DNA from: Pseudomonas sp. 30_B
Lineage (GTDB): Bacteria > Pseudomonadota > Gammaproteobacteria > Pseudomonadales > Pseudomonadaceae
Direction of reading: 5' to 3'
Length of the DNA stretch: 64,000 bases
Assembly: GCF_017491605.1 (NCBI RefSeq)
Contig: NZ_JAFGYY010000015.1
Location: 80,793-144,792, forward strand
In this document: positions 34,520-43,244 of the stretch, one piece after another
Numbering within the stretch: the stretch's first letter is position 1
Layout of the letters: each line of letters starts with the position of its first letter
Made by a program: the position numbers and the translations under genes
Notes under the pieces: model-generated
What the model was told of the DNA's origin: nothing
The model's database searches: none
Seen by the model: the letters and a program-made list of their open reading frames with translations, nothing else

Positions 34520-35410
34520 TTGAGCCAGAAAGCCTTGCCCCCCCTGAACTGGCTGCGCGCCTTCGAGGTTTCGGCGCGTTACCTGAACTTCACCCACGCG
34601 GCGGAGGAGCTGCACCTCACGCAGGGTGCCGTGAGCCAGCAGATCCGCCAGCTGGAGAGCCAGCTCGGGGTGGCGCTGTTCAAGCGCCTGCCCCGCGGGC
34701 TGGGGCTGACGGAGGAGGGCCAGTCCTATCTGCCGGTGGTGCAGGACGCCATCAGCCGGCTGGCGGTGGGTACCAACGAGATCTTCGGTCAACGCCAGCG
34801 CCGGCCCTTGAAGGTGCGGGGCAGTCTCTCGTTCCTGCACTTCTGGCTGGCGCCCCGGCTGGCCGAATTCCGCCGCGCGCACCCGCAGGTGGATATCCGC
34901 TACATCAGCAACCTGTGGGTCAAGGAACTCGATGCCGAGGATGACCTGGAGATTCGCTGGGGCAGCGGGCAGTGGCCCGGCGTCGAGGCGCAGCGGTTGA
35001 CCTGGGACCTGCTGGTGCCGGTCTGCTCGCCGGCGCTGATTGCCGACCGGCCCCTGCGCGAGCCGCGCGACCTGGCCCAGCTGCCGCTGCTCCATGTGCT
35101 GGGCTACGAAGAGGGCTGGGGCTATTGGCTGAAGCGGGCGGGTGCGGACGACGTCGATTATTCCAGCGGCATGCAGTTCGACACCCTGGTCTCCACCCTG
35201 CGCATGGCGGAGCTGGGGCTGGGCGTTGCCCTGGCGCGCTCGTCGCTGGCCGAGGACCTGCTGCGGGAAGGCCGCCTGGTGGCACCGTTCGCCCAGCGCA
35301 TCGAGGCCAGCGAATCGTTTTACCTGGTGCGTGGCCTGGGGCAGGCGCTGTCGCCGGATGCCCAGGCCTTCGCCAACTGGCTGGTGACCATGGTGCACCG
35401 CCAAACCTGA
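34520..35410 (+). CDS. LysR family regulator, GcvA-like
   Basis: Encodes 296 residues starting at TTG 34520, which has GAGGAG six bases upstream; the protein then opens LSQKALPPLNWLRAFEVSARYLNFTHAAEELHLTQGAVSQQIRQLE (ends only: LPPLNWLRAFE and QQIRQLE), the standard GcvA-type HTH. The C-terminal domain reads WVKELDAEDDLEIRWGSGQWPGVEAQRL, typical of that group. It lies directly ahead of the threonine-synthase-like gene in the same direction (19 bases), so it may be its regulator. Confidence 0.87.
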   Translation: MSQKALPPLNWLRAFEVSARYLNFTHAAEELHLTQGAVSQQIRQLESQLGVALFKRLPRGLGLTEEGQSYLPVVQDAISRLAVGTNEIFGQRQRRPLKVRGSLSFLHFWLAPRLAEFRRAHPQVDIRYISNLWVKELDAEDDLEIRWGSGQWPGVEAQRLTWDLLVPVCSPALIADRPLREPRDLAQLPLLHVLGYEEGWGYWLKRAGADDVDYSSGMQFDTLVSTLRMAELGLGVALARSSLAEDLLREGRLVAPFAQRIEASESFYLVRGLGQALSPDAQAFANWLVTMVHRQT

Positions 35411-35429
35411 ATACCAACCTGGAGTGACG

Positions 35430-36815
35430 ATGCAGTACACAAGCACCCGCGGCACCGAGACAAGCGTGGACTTTCGCACGGCGCTGCTTTCCGGGCTCGC
35501 CGCGGACGGCGGGCTCTACGTGTCGGCGTCGCTGCCGCAGTTCAGTCCGCAGGAGATAGCCGGCTGGTCCTGGCTGCCGTTCGACGAGTTGGCCTGGCGG
35601 GTGATCGCGCCCTTCGTCGGCGACACGCTCGACGAGCCGAGCCTGCGGGCGCTGGTCAGCGACAGCTACCGGGGCTTTCGCCATCGCGCCATCGCGCCGC
35701 TGCAGCAGATCGGCCACAACGAGTGGGTCCTGCAGCTGTTCCACGGCCCGACCCGTTCCTCCAAGGACTTCGCCGCGCAATTGCAGGCCCGGTTGATCAG
35801 GCACTTCCTGGGCCGGGATTGCGAGCGGGCGGTGCTGGTCGGGGCCAGCAACGGCGATACCGCCGTGGCGGCCATCGACGCCCTGGGGCACTGCCCGACG
35901 GCGCGCCTGCTGGCGCTCTATCCGCTGGCCGGGACGCCGGTGGACCGCGCGGCGGTGCTGCGTAGCGCGGACTCCGACAGCGTGCGCAGCGTTGCCGTGG
36001 AGGGCAGCTTCGACGATTGCCAGTCGCTGGTGTCGCGTTTGCTGCGTGAATGGCCCTGTCCCGAGCTGATTCCCATCAGCTTCAACTCGACCAACTGGAT
36101 CGGCGTGCTGGCGCAGATCGTCTTCTATTTCCATGCGGCCCTGCAGCTGGGCGGCGGCATCCGTCCGGTGGGCTTCAGCATTCCCGCGGCGAGTTTCGCC
36201 GAGATCTACGCCGGGTTCATCGCGCAGAAGATGGGTCTGCCGATCAACCAGATCATCGTCTCCACCAACCGCAACGATGCCCTGCACCGGTTCATCCATT
36301 GCAACCGCTACAGCCGGGGTTCGGCCAGCCGCACCCTGTCGCCGGCCATGGACTTCTCGCTGTTCTCCAACCTCGAACGCTTCGTCTGGGAGCTGTACGA
36401 GCGCGACGGTGAAGCGACGCGGACGCTGATGGAGCACTTCGACGACTGCGGCGAACTGAGCATCGGCAACCGCCAGTGGTTGCAGGCGCGCATGCTGTTC
36501 GACTCCTACGCCGTGGACGACGGGCTGATCCGCGACGAGATCGTCACGCTGTTCCACGAGACCGGCAGCGCGGTGGACCCCCATACCGCGACGGGCGCCT
36601 ACGCTGGACGACTGCACCGGCGCAATATCGGCGCGCCCATCGTGACCCTGGGGCAATTCGCCCCGGAGAAGTCGGCGGCGCTGCTGGCGGAACTGGGCGC
36701 CTGGCACGGAGCCGTGCCGTCGCCCGCAGGCGAAGAGGCCCGTGGACCTGTGTTGGCGCACGATGACCTGGCGGGACTGCACGAGGTACTGACGCAGATG
36801 CGGGCCGGCCGATGA
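35430..36815 (+). CDS. Threonine synthase-like PLP enzyme (paralogue)
   Basis: Encodes 461 residues from ATG 35430 with GGAG five bases upstream. It is a full-length fungal/bacterial-type threonine synthase: YTSTRGTETSVDFRTALLSGLAADGGLYV at the N-terminus and the PLP-Lys112 in LQLFHGPTRSSKDFAAQL (housekeeping enzymes usually have FHGPTLAFKDFA). The canonical enzyme converts O-phosphohomoserine to threonine. A paralogue next to an Lrp regulator, a homoserine-dehydrogenase-like gene and an aldehyde dehydrogenase suggests a catabolic or specialised role rather than threonine biosynthesis. The changed residues before Lys112 support a different substrate, but this is inference. Confidence 0.85.
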   Translation: MQYTSTRGTETSVDFRTALLSGLAADGGLYVSASLPQFSPQEIAGWSWLPFDELAWRVIAPFVGDTLDEPSLRALVSDSYRGFRHRAIAPLQQIGHNEWVLQLFHGPTRSSKDFAAQLQARLIRHFLGRDCERAVLVGASNGDTAVAAIDALGHCPTARLLALYPLAGTPVDRAAVLRSADSDSVRSVAVEGSFDDCQSLVSRLLREWPCPELIPISFNSTNWIGVLAQIVFYFHAALQLGGGIRPVGFSIPAASFAEIYAGFIAQKMGLPINQIIVSTNRNDALHRFIHCNRYSRGSASRTLSPAMDFSLFSNLERFVWELYERDGEATRTLMEHFDDCGELSIGNRQWLQARMLFDSYAVDDGLIRDEIVTLFHETGSAVDPHTATGAYAGRLHRRNIGAPIVTLGQFAPEKSAALLAELGAWHGAVPSPAGEEARGPVLAHDDLAGLHEVLTQMRAGR

Positions 36816-37249
36816 AACGCATCCTCGATCCCTTGGACGAGCGCATCCTCGCCGAACTCACCGCCAACGCGCGTATCGCCCATGCGGAGCTGGGCCTCAA
36901 GGTCAACCTGTCGCGCAACGCGGTGCGCCAGCGCATCGAACGCCTGGAGCGGGACGGCGCCATCCAGGGCTACACCTTGCGGGTGGGCGAGGGGCGGCGT
37001 CCCTCGTCGCTGATCAATGCGGTGATCTTCGTCTACCGCTACGACCGCATGCGCGGCGAAGAGGTTTTGGCCGCGCTGCGGACGATCCCGGAGATCGTGC
37101 AGTGCGAAGTGCTCAGCGGCGAGTTTGACCTGATGCTGCGCGTCGAGGCCGCCAGCCCGGAACGGGTGCACCACGTCTGGCGGGAGATCGCGGCGATGCC
37201 GGGTGTCGAGAACACGGTGACCTCGTTCGTGCTGTCGACCGTGATCTGA
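36812..37249 (+). CDS. Lrp/AsnC family transcriptional regulator
   Basis: Encodes 145 residues. N-terminal HTH (LDERILAELTANARIAHAELGLKVNLSRNAVRQRIERLE; ends LDERILAEL and RQRIERLE) and C-terminal RAM ligand-binding domain (VFVYRYDRM...VLSGEFDLMLRVEAAS). ATG overlaps the upstream stop by four bases (ATGA), so it is translationally coupled to the threonine-synthase-like gene. Lrp-type regulators sense amino acids, here perhaps homoserine or threonine. An intrinsic terminator follows. Confidence 0.9.
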   Translation: MKRILDPLDERILAELTANARIAHAELGLKVNLSRNAVRQRIERLERDGAIQGYTLRVGEGRRPSSLINAVIFVYRYDRMRGEEVLAALRTIPEIVQCEVLSGEFDLMLRVEAASPERVHHVWREIAAMPGVENTVTSFVLSTVI

Positions 37250-37274
37250 CCCGGCTGTCTCTCGCTGGAAAACC

Positions 37275-37310
37275 AACGCCGCCCGGACCTTCGTCCGGGC
37301 GGCGTTTTTC
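37275..37310 (+). terminator. Intrinsic terminator after the Lrp gene
   Basis: Perfect 14-bp stem AACGCCGCCCGGAC (37275-37288) / GTCCGGGCGGCGTT (37293-37306), CTTC loop, followed by TTTC. It lies 25 bases after the stop. Confidence 0.9.
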
Positions 37311-37449
37311 ATTCTGCGCCCGCGTCATCAGGTCGGTCCGGTACTGGTCAGATTGCCCAATAAATACAGCGGATTGCCATATTCAACTGGCATGGCCCGG
37401 CTCTTAGGCTGATCGACATCGAACAACCGCCTGAGAAGGAAGGCAAACC

Positions 37450-38493
37450 ATGACCGAATACAAGATCGCCCTCGTAGGCTTTGGTGGTGTGAACCGCGCC
37501 CTGGCCCAACTGATCGCCGAGCGCAACGCACGCTGGCAGCAGGAGCTGGGCTTCAGCCTGAAGATCGTCGGCGTCACCGATCTGTTCCTCGGCTCGGTGA
37601 TCGACCGCAATGGCCTGGATGCCGCCAGCCTCGCCGCGCTGCCGGCCGTCAAGGGCGCCTTCGCGCAGATGCCGGAAGGTACCGCGCAAGCCTTCAACGA
37701 GTCGGTCATCAAGCAGTCCGGTGCCGACATCATCGCCGAAGCCACTTTCACCAATCCGAAGGACGGCGAGCCGGCGGCGACCTTCTGCCGTTGGGCACTG
37801 GAGGCGGGCAAGCACGTGGTCACCACCAACAAGGGGCCGATCGCGCTGCATGGCGAGGAACTGAAGCGCCTGGCCAAGGCCAATGGCGTGGCGTTCGAGT
37901 ACGAAGGCTCGGTGATGAGCGGCACGCCGGTGCTGCGCCTGGCGCGGCAGACCCTGGCGGGTTCCGGCGTCCAGGGCTTCGAGGGCATCCTCAACGGCAC
38001 CTCCAACTACGTACTCACCCGCATGGAAGAAGGGCTTGGTTTCGCCGACGCGGTGGCCAAGGCACAGGAACTCGGCTACGCCGAGGCGGACCCGACCGCC
38101 GACGTGGAAGGGCATGACGTGCGCCTGAAGGTGGTGATCCTCGCCAACGAGCTGCTTGGCGCGCACCTGCAGGTCAGCGATGTCGCCTGCAGCGGCATCA
38201 GCGGCATCAGCTCCGCCGATATCGAGCGGGTTCGCGAATCCGGCGCGCGCTGGAAGCTGATCGGCTCCGCCCGCCGCGAAGCCGATGGCGCGGTGAGTGC
38301 CAGCGTGGAAGCACGCCTGCTGCCGGCCTGGCACCCCCTGGCGGGCATCTCCGGCGCCACCAACGCCGTTGCCTTCGACACCGAACTGCTGGGCGCGGTG
38401 ACCGTCTCCGGCCCTGGTGCCGGCCGCATCGAGACCGCCTTCGCCCTGCTGTCGGACATCGTCGCCCTCCACACGTCCGGCCGCCAGGCCTGA
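37450..38493 (+). CDS. Homoserine dehydrogenase-like protein without ACT domain
   Basis: Encodes 347 residues. NAD-binding N-terminus (IALVGFGGVNRALAQLI), TTNKGPIALHGEEL loop, FEGILNGTSNYVLTRM, and the catalytic signature EADPTADVEGHDVRLKV are all present. It stops before the C-terminal ACT regulatory domain of the biosynthetic Hom protein, so it should be free of threonine feedback. AAGGAAGG precedes ATG 37450. With an aldehyde dehydrogenase 12 bases downstream, it may run in reverse, oxidising homoserine to aspartate semialdehyde, which the next enzyme would oxidise to aspartate. That pathway is inference. Confidence 0.85.
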   Translation: MTEYKIALVGFGGVNRALAQLIAERNARWQQELGFSLKIVGVTDLFLGSVIDRNGLDAASLAALPAVKGAFAQMPEGTAQAFNESVIKQSGADIIAEATFTNPKDGEPAATFCRWALEAGKHVVTTNKGPIALHGEELKRLAKANGVAFEYEGSVMSGTPVLRLARQTLAGSGVQGFEGILNGTSNYVLTRMEEGLGFADAVAKAQELGYAEADPTADVEGHDVRLKVVILANELLGAHLQVSDVACSGISGISSADIERVRESGARWKLIGSARREADGAVSASVEARLLPAWHPLAGISGATNAVAFDTELLGAVTVSGPGAGRIETAFALLSDIVALHTSGRQA

Positions 38494-38505
38494 GGATCGA
38501 AGCCC

Positions 38506-39924
38506 ATGAGCCTGACTTCCGTGTCCCTGGTCTCCACCCCGGAGGCCACTCAGATCGACGTGTTCAGTCCCTTCGACGGCAGCCTGATCGGCAGCGTGCC
38601 GAACCTGGGCGCCCATGACGTCCCCGGCCTGCTCGCACTCGCCCGGAAAGGCGTGCGTGACAGCGCGGCACTGGCTCGCCACCGCCGTGCTGGCATCCTC
38701 GAACGCGCCGCCCAGCTCATCGAGCGGGACGCGGCGGATTTCGCCGGCCTGATCGTCGACGAGGCGGGCAAGACCCTGCGCCAGGCGGAGAAGGAGGTGA
38801 AGCGCTGCATCAACACGCTGAAGCTCTCCGCCGAGGAAGCGCGGCGCAACGCCGGCGAGGTGGTGCCCTTCGATGCCTACGAGGGCTCGGAGTCACGCCA
38901 GGGCTGGTTCACCCGTGAGCCGCTGGGGCTGATCCTGGCCATCACGCCCTACAACGATCCATTGAACCTGGTGGCCCACAAGCTGGGGCCGGCGATTGCC
39001 GGCGGCAACGCGGTGATCCTCAAACCGTCGGAGCTGGCACCGCTGTCCGCGCTCAAGCTGGTGCAGTACCTGGTCGAGGCCGGCCTTCCCGAGTCCGTGG
39101 TGACCGTGGCTACTGGTGGAGCCGAGCTGGGCAAGGCCCTGGTCGCCGTGCGCGAGGTGCGCATGATCTCCTTCACCGGCGGCTTCGCCACGGGTGAACA
39201 GATCGCCCGTGGCGCTGGCCTGAAGAAGCTCGCCATGGACCTGGGTGGCAACGCCCCGGTGCTGGTGCTGGAGGACTGCGACCTCGAGGCCACCGTGGAG
39301 TCCTGCGTTTCCGGCGCCTTCTGGGCGGCCGGGCAGAACTGCATCGGGACCCAGCGGATCCTGGTGGACGCGTCGATCTATGCGGCCTTCCGTGAGCGTT
39401 TCGTCGAGCTGACCCGCGCCATGGTTCTGGGCGATCCGGGGCGACGCGAGACCGACATGGGGCCGATGATCACCGAAGCCGCCGCCCGCCGGGCCGAGCA
39501 TCTGGTGAACCAGGCGCTGGGCGAGGGCGCTCGCCTGCTCTGTGGGCATCAGCGGCAGGGGGCCGCCTACGCGCCCACGGTGCTGGAGAAGGTGAACCAC
39601 GCCAGCCAACTGTGGCGCGAGGAAGTGTTCGCGCCGGTGGTGATGCTGGCGCCGTTCGAGGATATCGAGCAGGCGATTTCGCTCGCCAACGCGCCGGAGT
39701 ACAGCCTCCACGCAGGTCTGTTCACCCGCGATCTTTCCTTGGCGCTGAGCCTTGCACGGCGTATCGAGGCCGGCGGGGTGATGATCAACGACTCCTCGGA
39801 CTACCGCTTCGACGCCATGCCCTTCGGCGGCTCCAAGTACGGCAGCCTGGGGCGCGAAGGCGTGCGCTTCGCCTACGAGGACATGACCCAGCCCAAGGTG
39901 GTGTGCATCAACCAGCTCGGTTGA
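38506..39924 (+). CDS. Aldehyde dehydrogenase family protein
   Basis: Encodes 472 residues. Oxyanion Asn150 (ITPYNDPLN), cofactor Lys173 (LKPSELAP) and catalytic Cys279 (AAGQNCIGTQRI) are present. The usual general-base Glu of the ELGG motif is Asp245 here (AMDLGGNAPVLVL), an uncommon but known variant. It is cotranscribed with the homoserine-dehydrogenase-like gene (12-base gap, GAGGA ribosome-binding site), which makes aspartate semialdehyde a likely substrate. An intrinsic terminator follows. Confidence 0.88.
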   Translation: MSLTSVSLVSTPEATQIDVFSPFDGSLIGSVPNLGAHDVPGLLALARKGVRDSAALARHRRAGILERAAQLIERDAADFAGLIVDEAGKTLRQAEKEVKRCINTLKLSAEEARRNAGEVVPFDAYEGSESRQGWFTREPLGLILAITPYNDPLNLVAHKLGPAIAGGNAVILKPSELAPLSALKLVQYLVEAGLPESVVTVATGGAELGKALVAVREVRMISFTGGFATGEQIARGAGLKKLAMDLGGNAPVLVLEDCDLEATVESCVSGAFWAAGQNCIGTQRILVDASIYAAFRERFVELTRAMVLGDPGRRETDMGPMITEAAARRAEHLVNQALGEGARLLCGHQRQGAAYAPTVLEKVNHASQLWREEVFAPVVMLAPFEDIEQAISLANAPEYSLHAGLFTRDLSLALSLARRIEAGGVMINDSSDYRFDAMPFGGSKYGSLGREGVRFAYEDMTQPKVVCINQLG

Positions 39925-39959
39925 GGTTTCGGGAGACGACCCTTCACGGCCGTCAGTTT

Positions 39960-40000
39960 CACCGGGTGGGTCCGCTCGCCGCGCCGCCCGGTGCTTTTTT
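39960..40000 (+). terminator. Intrinsic terminator between aldehyde dehydrogenase and RidA genes
   Basis: CACCGGG (39960-39966) pairs with CCCGGTG (39987-39993) around a GC-rich inner loop, followed by C and six T residues (39995-40000). Confidence 0.8.
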
Positions 40001-40030
40001 CGATTCCGCTTCGAAGGAGGGAAATGATCG

Positions 40031-40396
40031 ATGATCACGCGTTATGCGTCGGGTAACAGGATGTCCCTGGCGGTCAGCTACGGGGCCATGTTCGAAACCG
40101 CCGGGGTGGCGGCGGATGATACCCGCGAGGATGTGCAGGGGCAGCTGCGGCAGGTACTGGCGACCATTGAGGCGTTGATGGCCGAGGCCGGCATCGGCAA
40201 GGACCGGCTGACCCGGGTACAGATCTGGATAGCCGATTACGGCCACTTCGATCAGGTCAACGAGATCTACGACGCCTGGCTGCAGGGCTATCCGAAGCCG
40301 GTTCGCGCGTGTGTGGGCGCGGACCTGGGGGAGGGGTATCTGGTCGAGGTGCAGGTGTTTGCGGTTCATGGCGGGCCGATGGCGAAGCGGGGATAA
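40031..40396 (+). CDS. RidA family protein (second copy)
   Basis: Encodes 121 residues of the YjgF/UK114 fold with the catalytic-type Arg and Glu retained (KPVRACVGADL, then YLVEVQVFAVHG). AAGGAGGG lies about ten bases before ATG 40031. It shares the RVQIWIADYGHFDQVNEIYDAWL segment with the first RidA protein of the window (RVQIWLADMAEFDAMNSVYDAW), so the two are closely related paralogues. RidA proteins clear enamine/imine intermediates from PLP enzymes such as threonine dehydratase; here it follows the threonine/homoserine cluster, although a terminator separates it from the aldehyde dehydrogenase. Confidence 0.87.
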   Translation: MITRYASGNRMSLAVSYGAMFETAGVAADDTREDVQGQLRQVLATIEALMAEAGIGKDRLTRVQIWIADYGHFDQVNEIYDAWLQGYPKPVRACVGADLGEGYLVEVQVFAVHGGPMAKRG

Positions 40397-40670
40397 TGCC
40401 GCCGCTGATCGGGTGAGGTGATCACCCAGCACCCGCAGCAGCCATCTGGATACGGCTGCCAGCACTCCAGGAAGGAACCTTCATATGTCATACCGACTCG
40501 CCATTTTCGACGGTGCAATGTCATGTCGAGCAGATGGTTTTTAGCATATGCATAAATAATATTATAAATATGTTGATGCGAACTATTTGGATATAAAAGA
40601 ATCGCCGGGAATTCCCACGGCGAAGCTCTGAAACGGTGCTCTCGCTCTTGTGTGTCGCAGCGAGATCCCG
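40397..40670 (+). promoter_or_regulatory. Promoter region of the ABC transporter operon
   Basis: 274 bases. Strongly AT-rich at 40540-40610 in a GC-rich setting, consistent with the operon promoter. A 19-codon frame at 40484-40543 has AAGGAA upstream and begins MSYRLAIFDGA, resembling the start of HAD phosphatases (which read IFDFDGT); it may be a gene remnant or chance. Confidence 0.4.
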
Positions 40671-42203
40671 ATGTCCGGCCAACCCGATTCCACCGTGTTT
40701 TTCCGCCTTAGGAACCTGAGCAAGGCGTTTGCGGGCAATCGGGTGCTGGAGGACCTGAACCTGGACATCCGCCGGGGCGAAGTGCTCGCCCTGCTCGGCG
40801 CCAATGGTGCGGGCAAGTCGACGCTGGTGAAGATCCTCGCCGGCTCCCATGCCCACGACGCCGGACAGCTGCTGGTCGATGGCGAAGCGGTCCGTTTCGC
40901 CTCGCCCCACGACGCCCGCCGCCATGGCATAGTCGCGGTGCACCAGCAGGTGGAGCAGGGCGTGGTGCCCGGCCTGAGCGTTGCGGAAAATCTCCTGCTG
41001 GACGAACTCGGCGGTGCCTCCGGCTCATGGCTGTTCCGTCCCCGCGAAGCCCTGCAGCGTGCCGCTGCAATCGCCGCCGCACTGGAGCTGGACCTGCCCC
41101 TGCAGGCGCCCATCGAAACCCTCGGTACCGCCGAGCGGCAATTGGTGATCCTGTCCCGTGCGCTGGCGCTGAAACCGCGCCTGCTGATCCTCGACGAACC
41201 CACCGCATCGCTCTCGACCCACGAAGCCGAGCGCCTGTTCGCCCTGATCGACCGGCTGCGCGAGCGCGGCGTGGCGATCCTCTACATCTCGCACCGGCTG
41301 TCCGATCTGCAGCGCGTCGCGGACCGTGCGCTGGTGCTGCGCGACGGTCGCCTGGTGGGCGAATTCGCAGCGCCGCTGGACCTTGCTGCCGCCGTCGAGT
41401 CCATGCTCGGCGCCGCGCTGGGCGAGGTCGAGCTGCAGCCGCTGGAGCGGGGCGAAAGCGTGCTTTCCCTGCGCGACTGGCAGCTCGACGATCACAGCGC
41501 GGCCTTCGACCTGGACCTGCACGAAGGCGAAGTGGTCGCCCTGACCGGCCTGCTCGGTGCCGGCAAGAGCGAGATCGCCGAAGTATTGTTCGGCCTGCGC
41601 AGGCACCACGCCGGCTCGATCCGCCTCGATGGCCGCGACTGGTTTCCACGTACTCCGCGCGAAGCGATATCCGCCGGGGTGTTCTTTGCCGCCGAGGACC
41701 GTGCGCGCAATTCGCGGGTGCCGGGATTCTCGGTGCGCGCCAGCATGACGCTGCCGTTCCTGCGCAGCTTCACCCGTTTCGGCTTCATCGACCGCAATGC
41801 AGAGCGCGCCAGAGTCGCAGCGCAGATCGAGGCGCTGGACATCAAAGGCCCCGGCCAGGAATTTCCGCTGGAACTGCTCTCCGGCGGCAACCAGCAGAAG
41901 GTCATCCTCGCCCGTTGGCTGCTGGGGCGGGGCCGCGTGCTGATCCTCGACGAGCCCTTCCAGGGCGTCGACGTGCGCGCCCGCCGCGACATCGGCCAGC
42001 GCATCCGCGCCAGTGCCGCTGGCAGGGCCACGCTGGTGATCTGTAGCGACCCCGACGAGGCCCTGGAAATCGCCGACCGCATCCTGGTCGTGCGTGACGG
42101 CGCGGTGGTCGCCGAACTGCCTCGGCAGAACCTGCAGCGCAGCGAGATCGTCGCCCATCTCACCCCCTCAATGCCTTCGCGCCAAGGAGCCGTGCGTGTC
42201 TAG
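40671..42203 (+). CDS. Sugar-type ABC transporter, tandem ATP-binding protein (RbsA-like)
   Basis: Encodes 510 residues with two ABC domains. First: Walker A GANGAGKST (43-51) and a Walker B-like LLILDEPTASL. Second: variant Walker A GLLGAGKSEIAE, signature LSGGNQQKVILARWL and Walker B VLILDEPFQGVD. The divergent signature of domain 1 (ETLGTAERQLV) and degenerate second Walker A are usual for the ribose/xylose CUT2 family. I start at ATG 40671; an in-frame GTG lies at 40650. It overlaps the permease gene by eight bases. Energises uptake of a sugar or sugar-like ligand. Confidence 0.9.
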   Translation: MSGQPDSTVFFRLRNLSKAFAGNRVLEDLNLDIRRGEVLALLGANGAGKSTLVKILAGSHAHDAGQLLVDGEAVRFASPHDARRHGIVAVHQQVEQGVVPGLSVAENLLLDELGGASGSWLFRPREALQRAAAIAAALELDLPLQAPIETLGTAERQLVILSRALALKPRLLILDEPTASLSTHEAERLFALIDRLRERGVAILYISHRLSDLQRVADRALVLRDGRLVGEFAAPLDLAAAVESMLGAALGEVELQPLERGESVLSLRDWQLDDHSAAFDLDLHEGEVVALTGLLGAGKSEIAEVLFGLRRHHAGSIRLDGRDWFPRTPREAISAGVFFAAEDRARNSRVPGFSVRASMTLPFLRSFTRFGFIDRNAERARVAAQIEALDIKGPGQEFPLELLSGGNQQKVILARWLLGRGRVLILDEPFQGVDVRARRDIGQRIRASAAGRATLVICSDPDEALEIADRILVVRDGAVVAELPRQNLQRSEIVAHLTPSMPSRQGAVRV

Positions 42204-43218
42204 AACTGCCGTGGGCAGCGGAGCGACCACACCCGTCGCCCGCGTGCTCGATTTTCTGATCCACTACGCGCTGCTTCTGCTGCTGGCCCTGCTGGTGCTG
42301 GTGTTCGCACTGCTGGAGCCGGCGTTCCTGCGCGTCGGCAACCTGTTCCTGGTGCTGCAGTCGGTGTCCATCGTCGCGCTGCTCGCCCTGGGCGTGACCC
42401 TGAGCATGGCCGTGGGCGGGCTGGACCTGTCCATTGGTGCGGTCGCCGCGCTGAGCCTGATGAGCGCCAGCTACGTGATGGTGGTGCTGGACTGGGGCCC
42501 GCTCGCAGCGATCCTCATCAGCCTCGGCCTTGGCACCCTGGTCGGTCTGCTCAACGGCTGGCTGATCGTGCGCATGCGCGTGCCGGACATCCTCGCCACC
42601 CTGGGCAGCATGTTCCTGGTGGTCGGCGTGCAACTGATCCCCACCGGCGGCCGTTCCATCGCCGTCGGCATGACCCTGCCCAATGGCGATGAGGCGCCGG
42701 GCGCCTTCGCCAGCGGTTTCCTCGCCCTCGGCCGCGCCCAGCTATGGGACCGCGTGCCGGTGCCGGTGGTGATCATGCTCGGCTGCGCGCTGCTGGTCTG
42801 GCTGTTCCTCGAACGCACGCGGCCGGGGCGCCTGTTCTACGCCATCGGTGGCAACGAACAGGCCGCGCGCCTCGCCGGTGCGGCGGTGGAACGCTACAAG
42901 CTGCTCGCCTATGTGCTCTCGGCGCTGCTCGCTTCGCTGGGCGGATTGCTGCTGGCGGCGCGTCTGGGGCGGGGTGACGTCAGCTCCGGCAACGGGCTGG
43001 TGCTCGATGCCCTCGGCGCCGCGCTGATCGGCTTCGCCGTACTCGGTGCGCAGAAGCCCAACGCCTTCGGCACCCTGGTCGGCGCGGTGCTGGTGGCGAC
43101 CCTGCTCAACGGCCTGACCATGCTCAACGCGCCTTACTACGCACAGGATTTCGTCAAGGGCGCGGTACTGGTCTCGGCCCTGATGTTCACTTTCGGTCTG
43201 GCTCGGCGCGGGCGCTGA
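42196..43218 (+). CDS. Sugar-type ABC transporter permease (RbsC-like)
   Basis: Encodes 340 residues with 8-10 hydrophobic helices. It starts at GTG 42196, which has AAGGAG six bases upstream inside the end of the ATPase gene. CUT2 permease motifs are clear: LALGVTLSMAVGGLDLSIGAVAALS and RARLFYAIGGNEQAARLAG-like text (here RPGRLFYAIGGNEQAARLAG). A single permease gene fits the homodimeric RbsC arrangement. Inner membrane channel of the transporter. Confidence 0.9.
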   Translation: MSRTAVGSGATTPVARVLDFLIHYALLLLLALLVLVFALLEPAFLRVGNLFLVLQSVSIVALLALGVTLSMAVGGLDLSIGAVAALSLMSASYVMVVLDWGPLAAILISLGLGTLVGLLNGWLIVRMRVPDILATLGSMFLVVGVQLIPTGGRSIAVGMTLPNGDEAPGAFASGFLALGRAQLWDRVPVPVVIMLGCALLVWLFLERTRPGRLFYAIGGNEQAARLAGAAVERYKLLAYVLSALLASLGGLLLAARLGRGDVSSGNGLVLDALGAALIGFAVLGAQKPNAFGTLVGAVLVATLLNGLTMLNAPYYAQDFVKGAVLVSALMFTFGLARRGR

Positions 43219-43244
43219 TCGCTACTTTTTCGGAGATTCAACGG

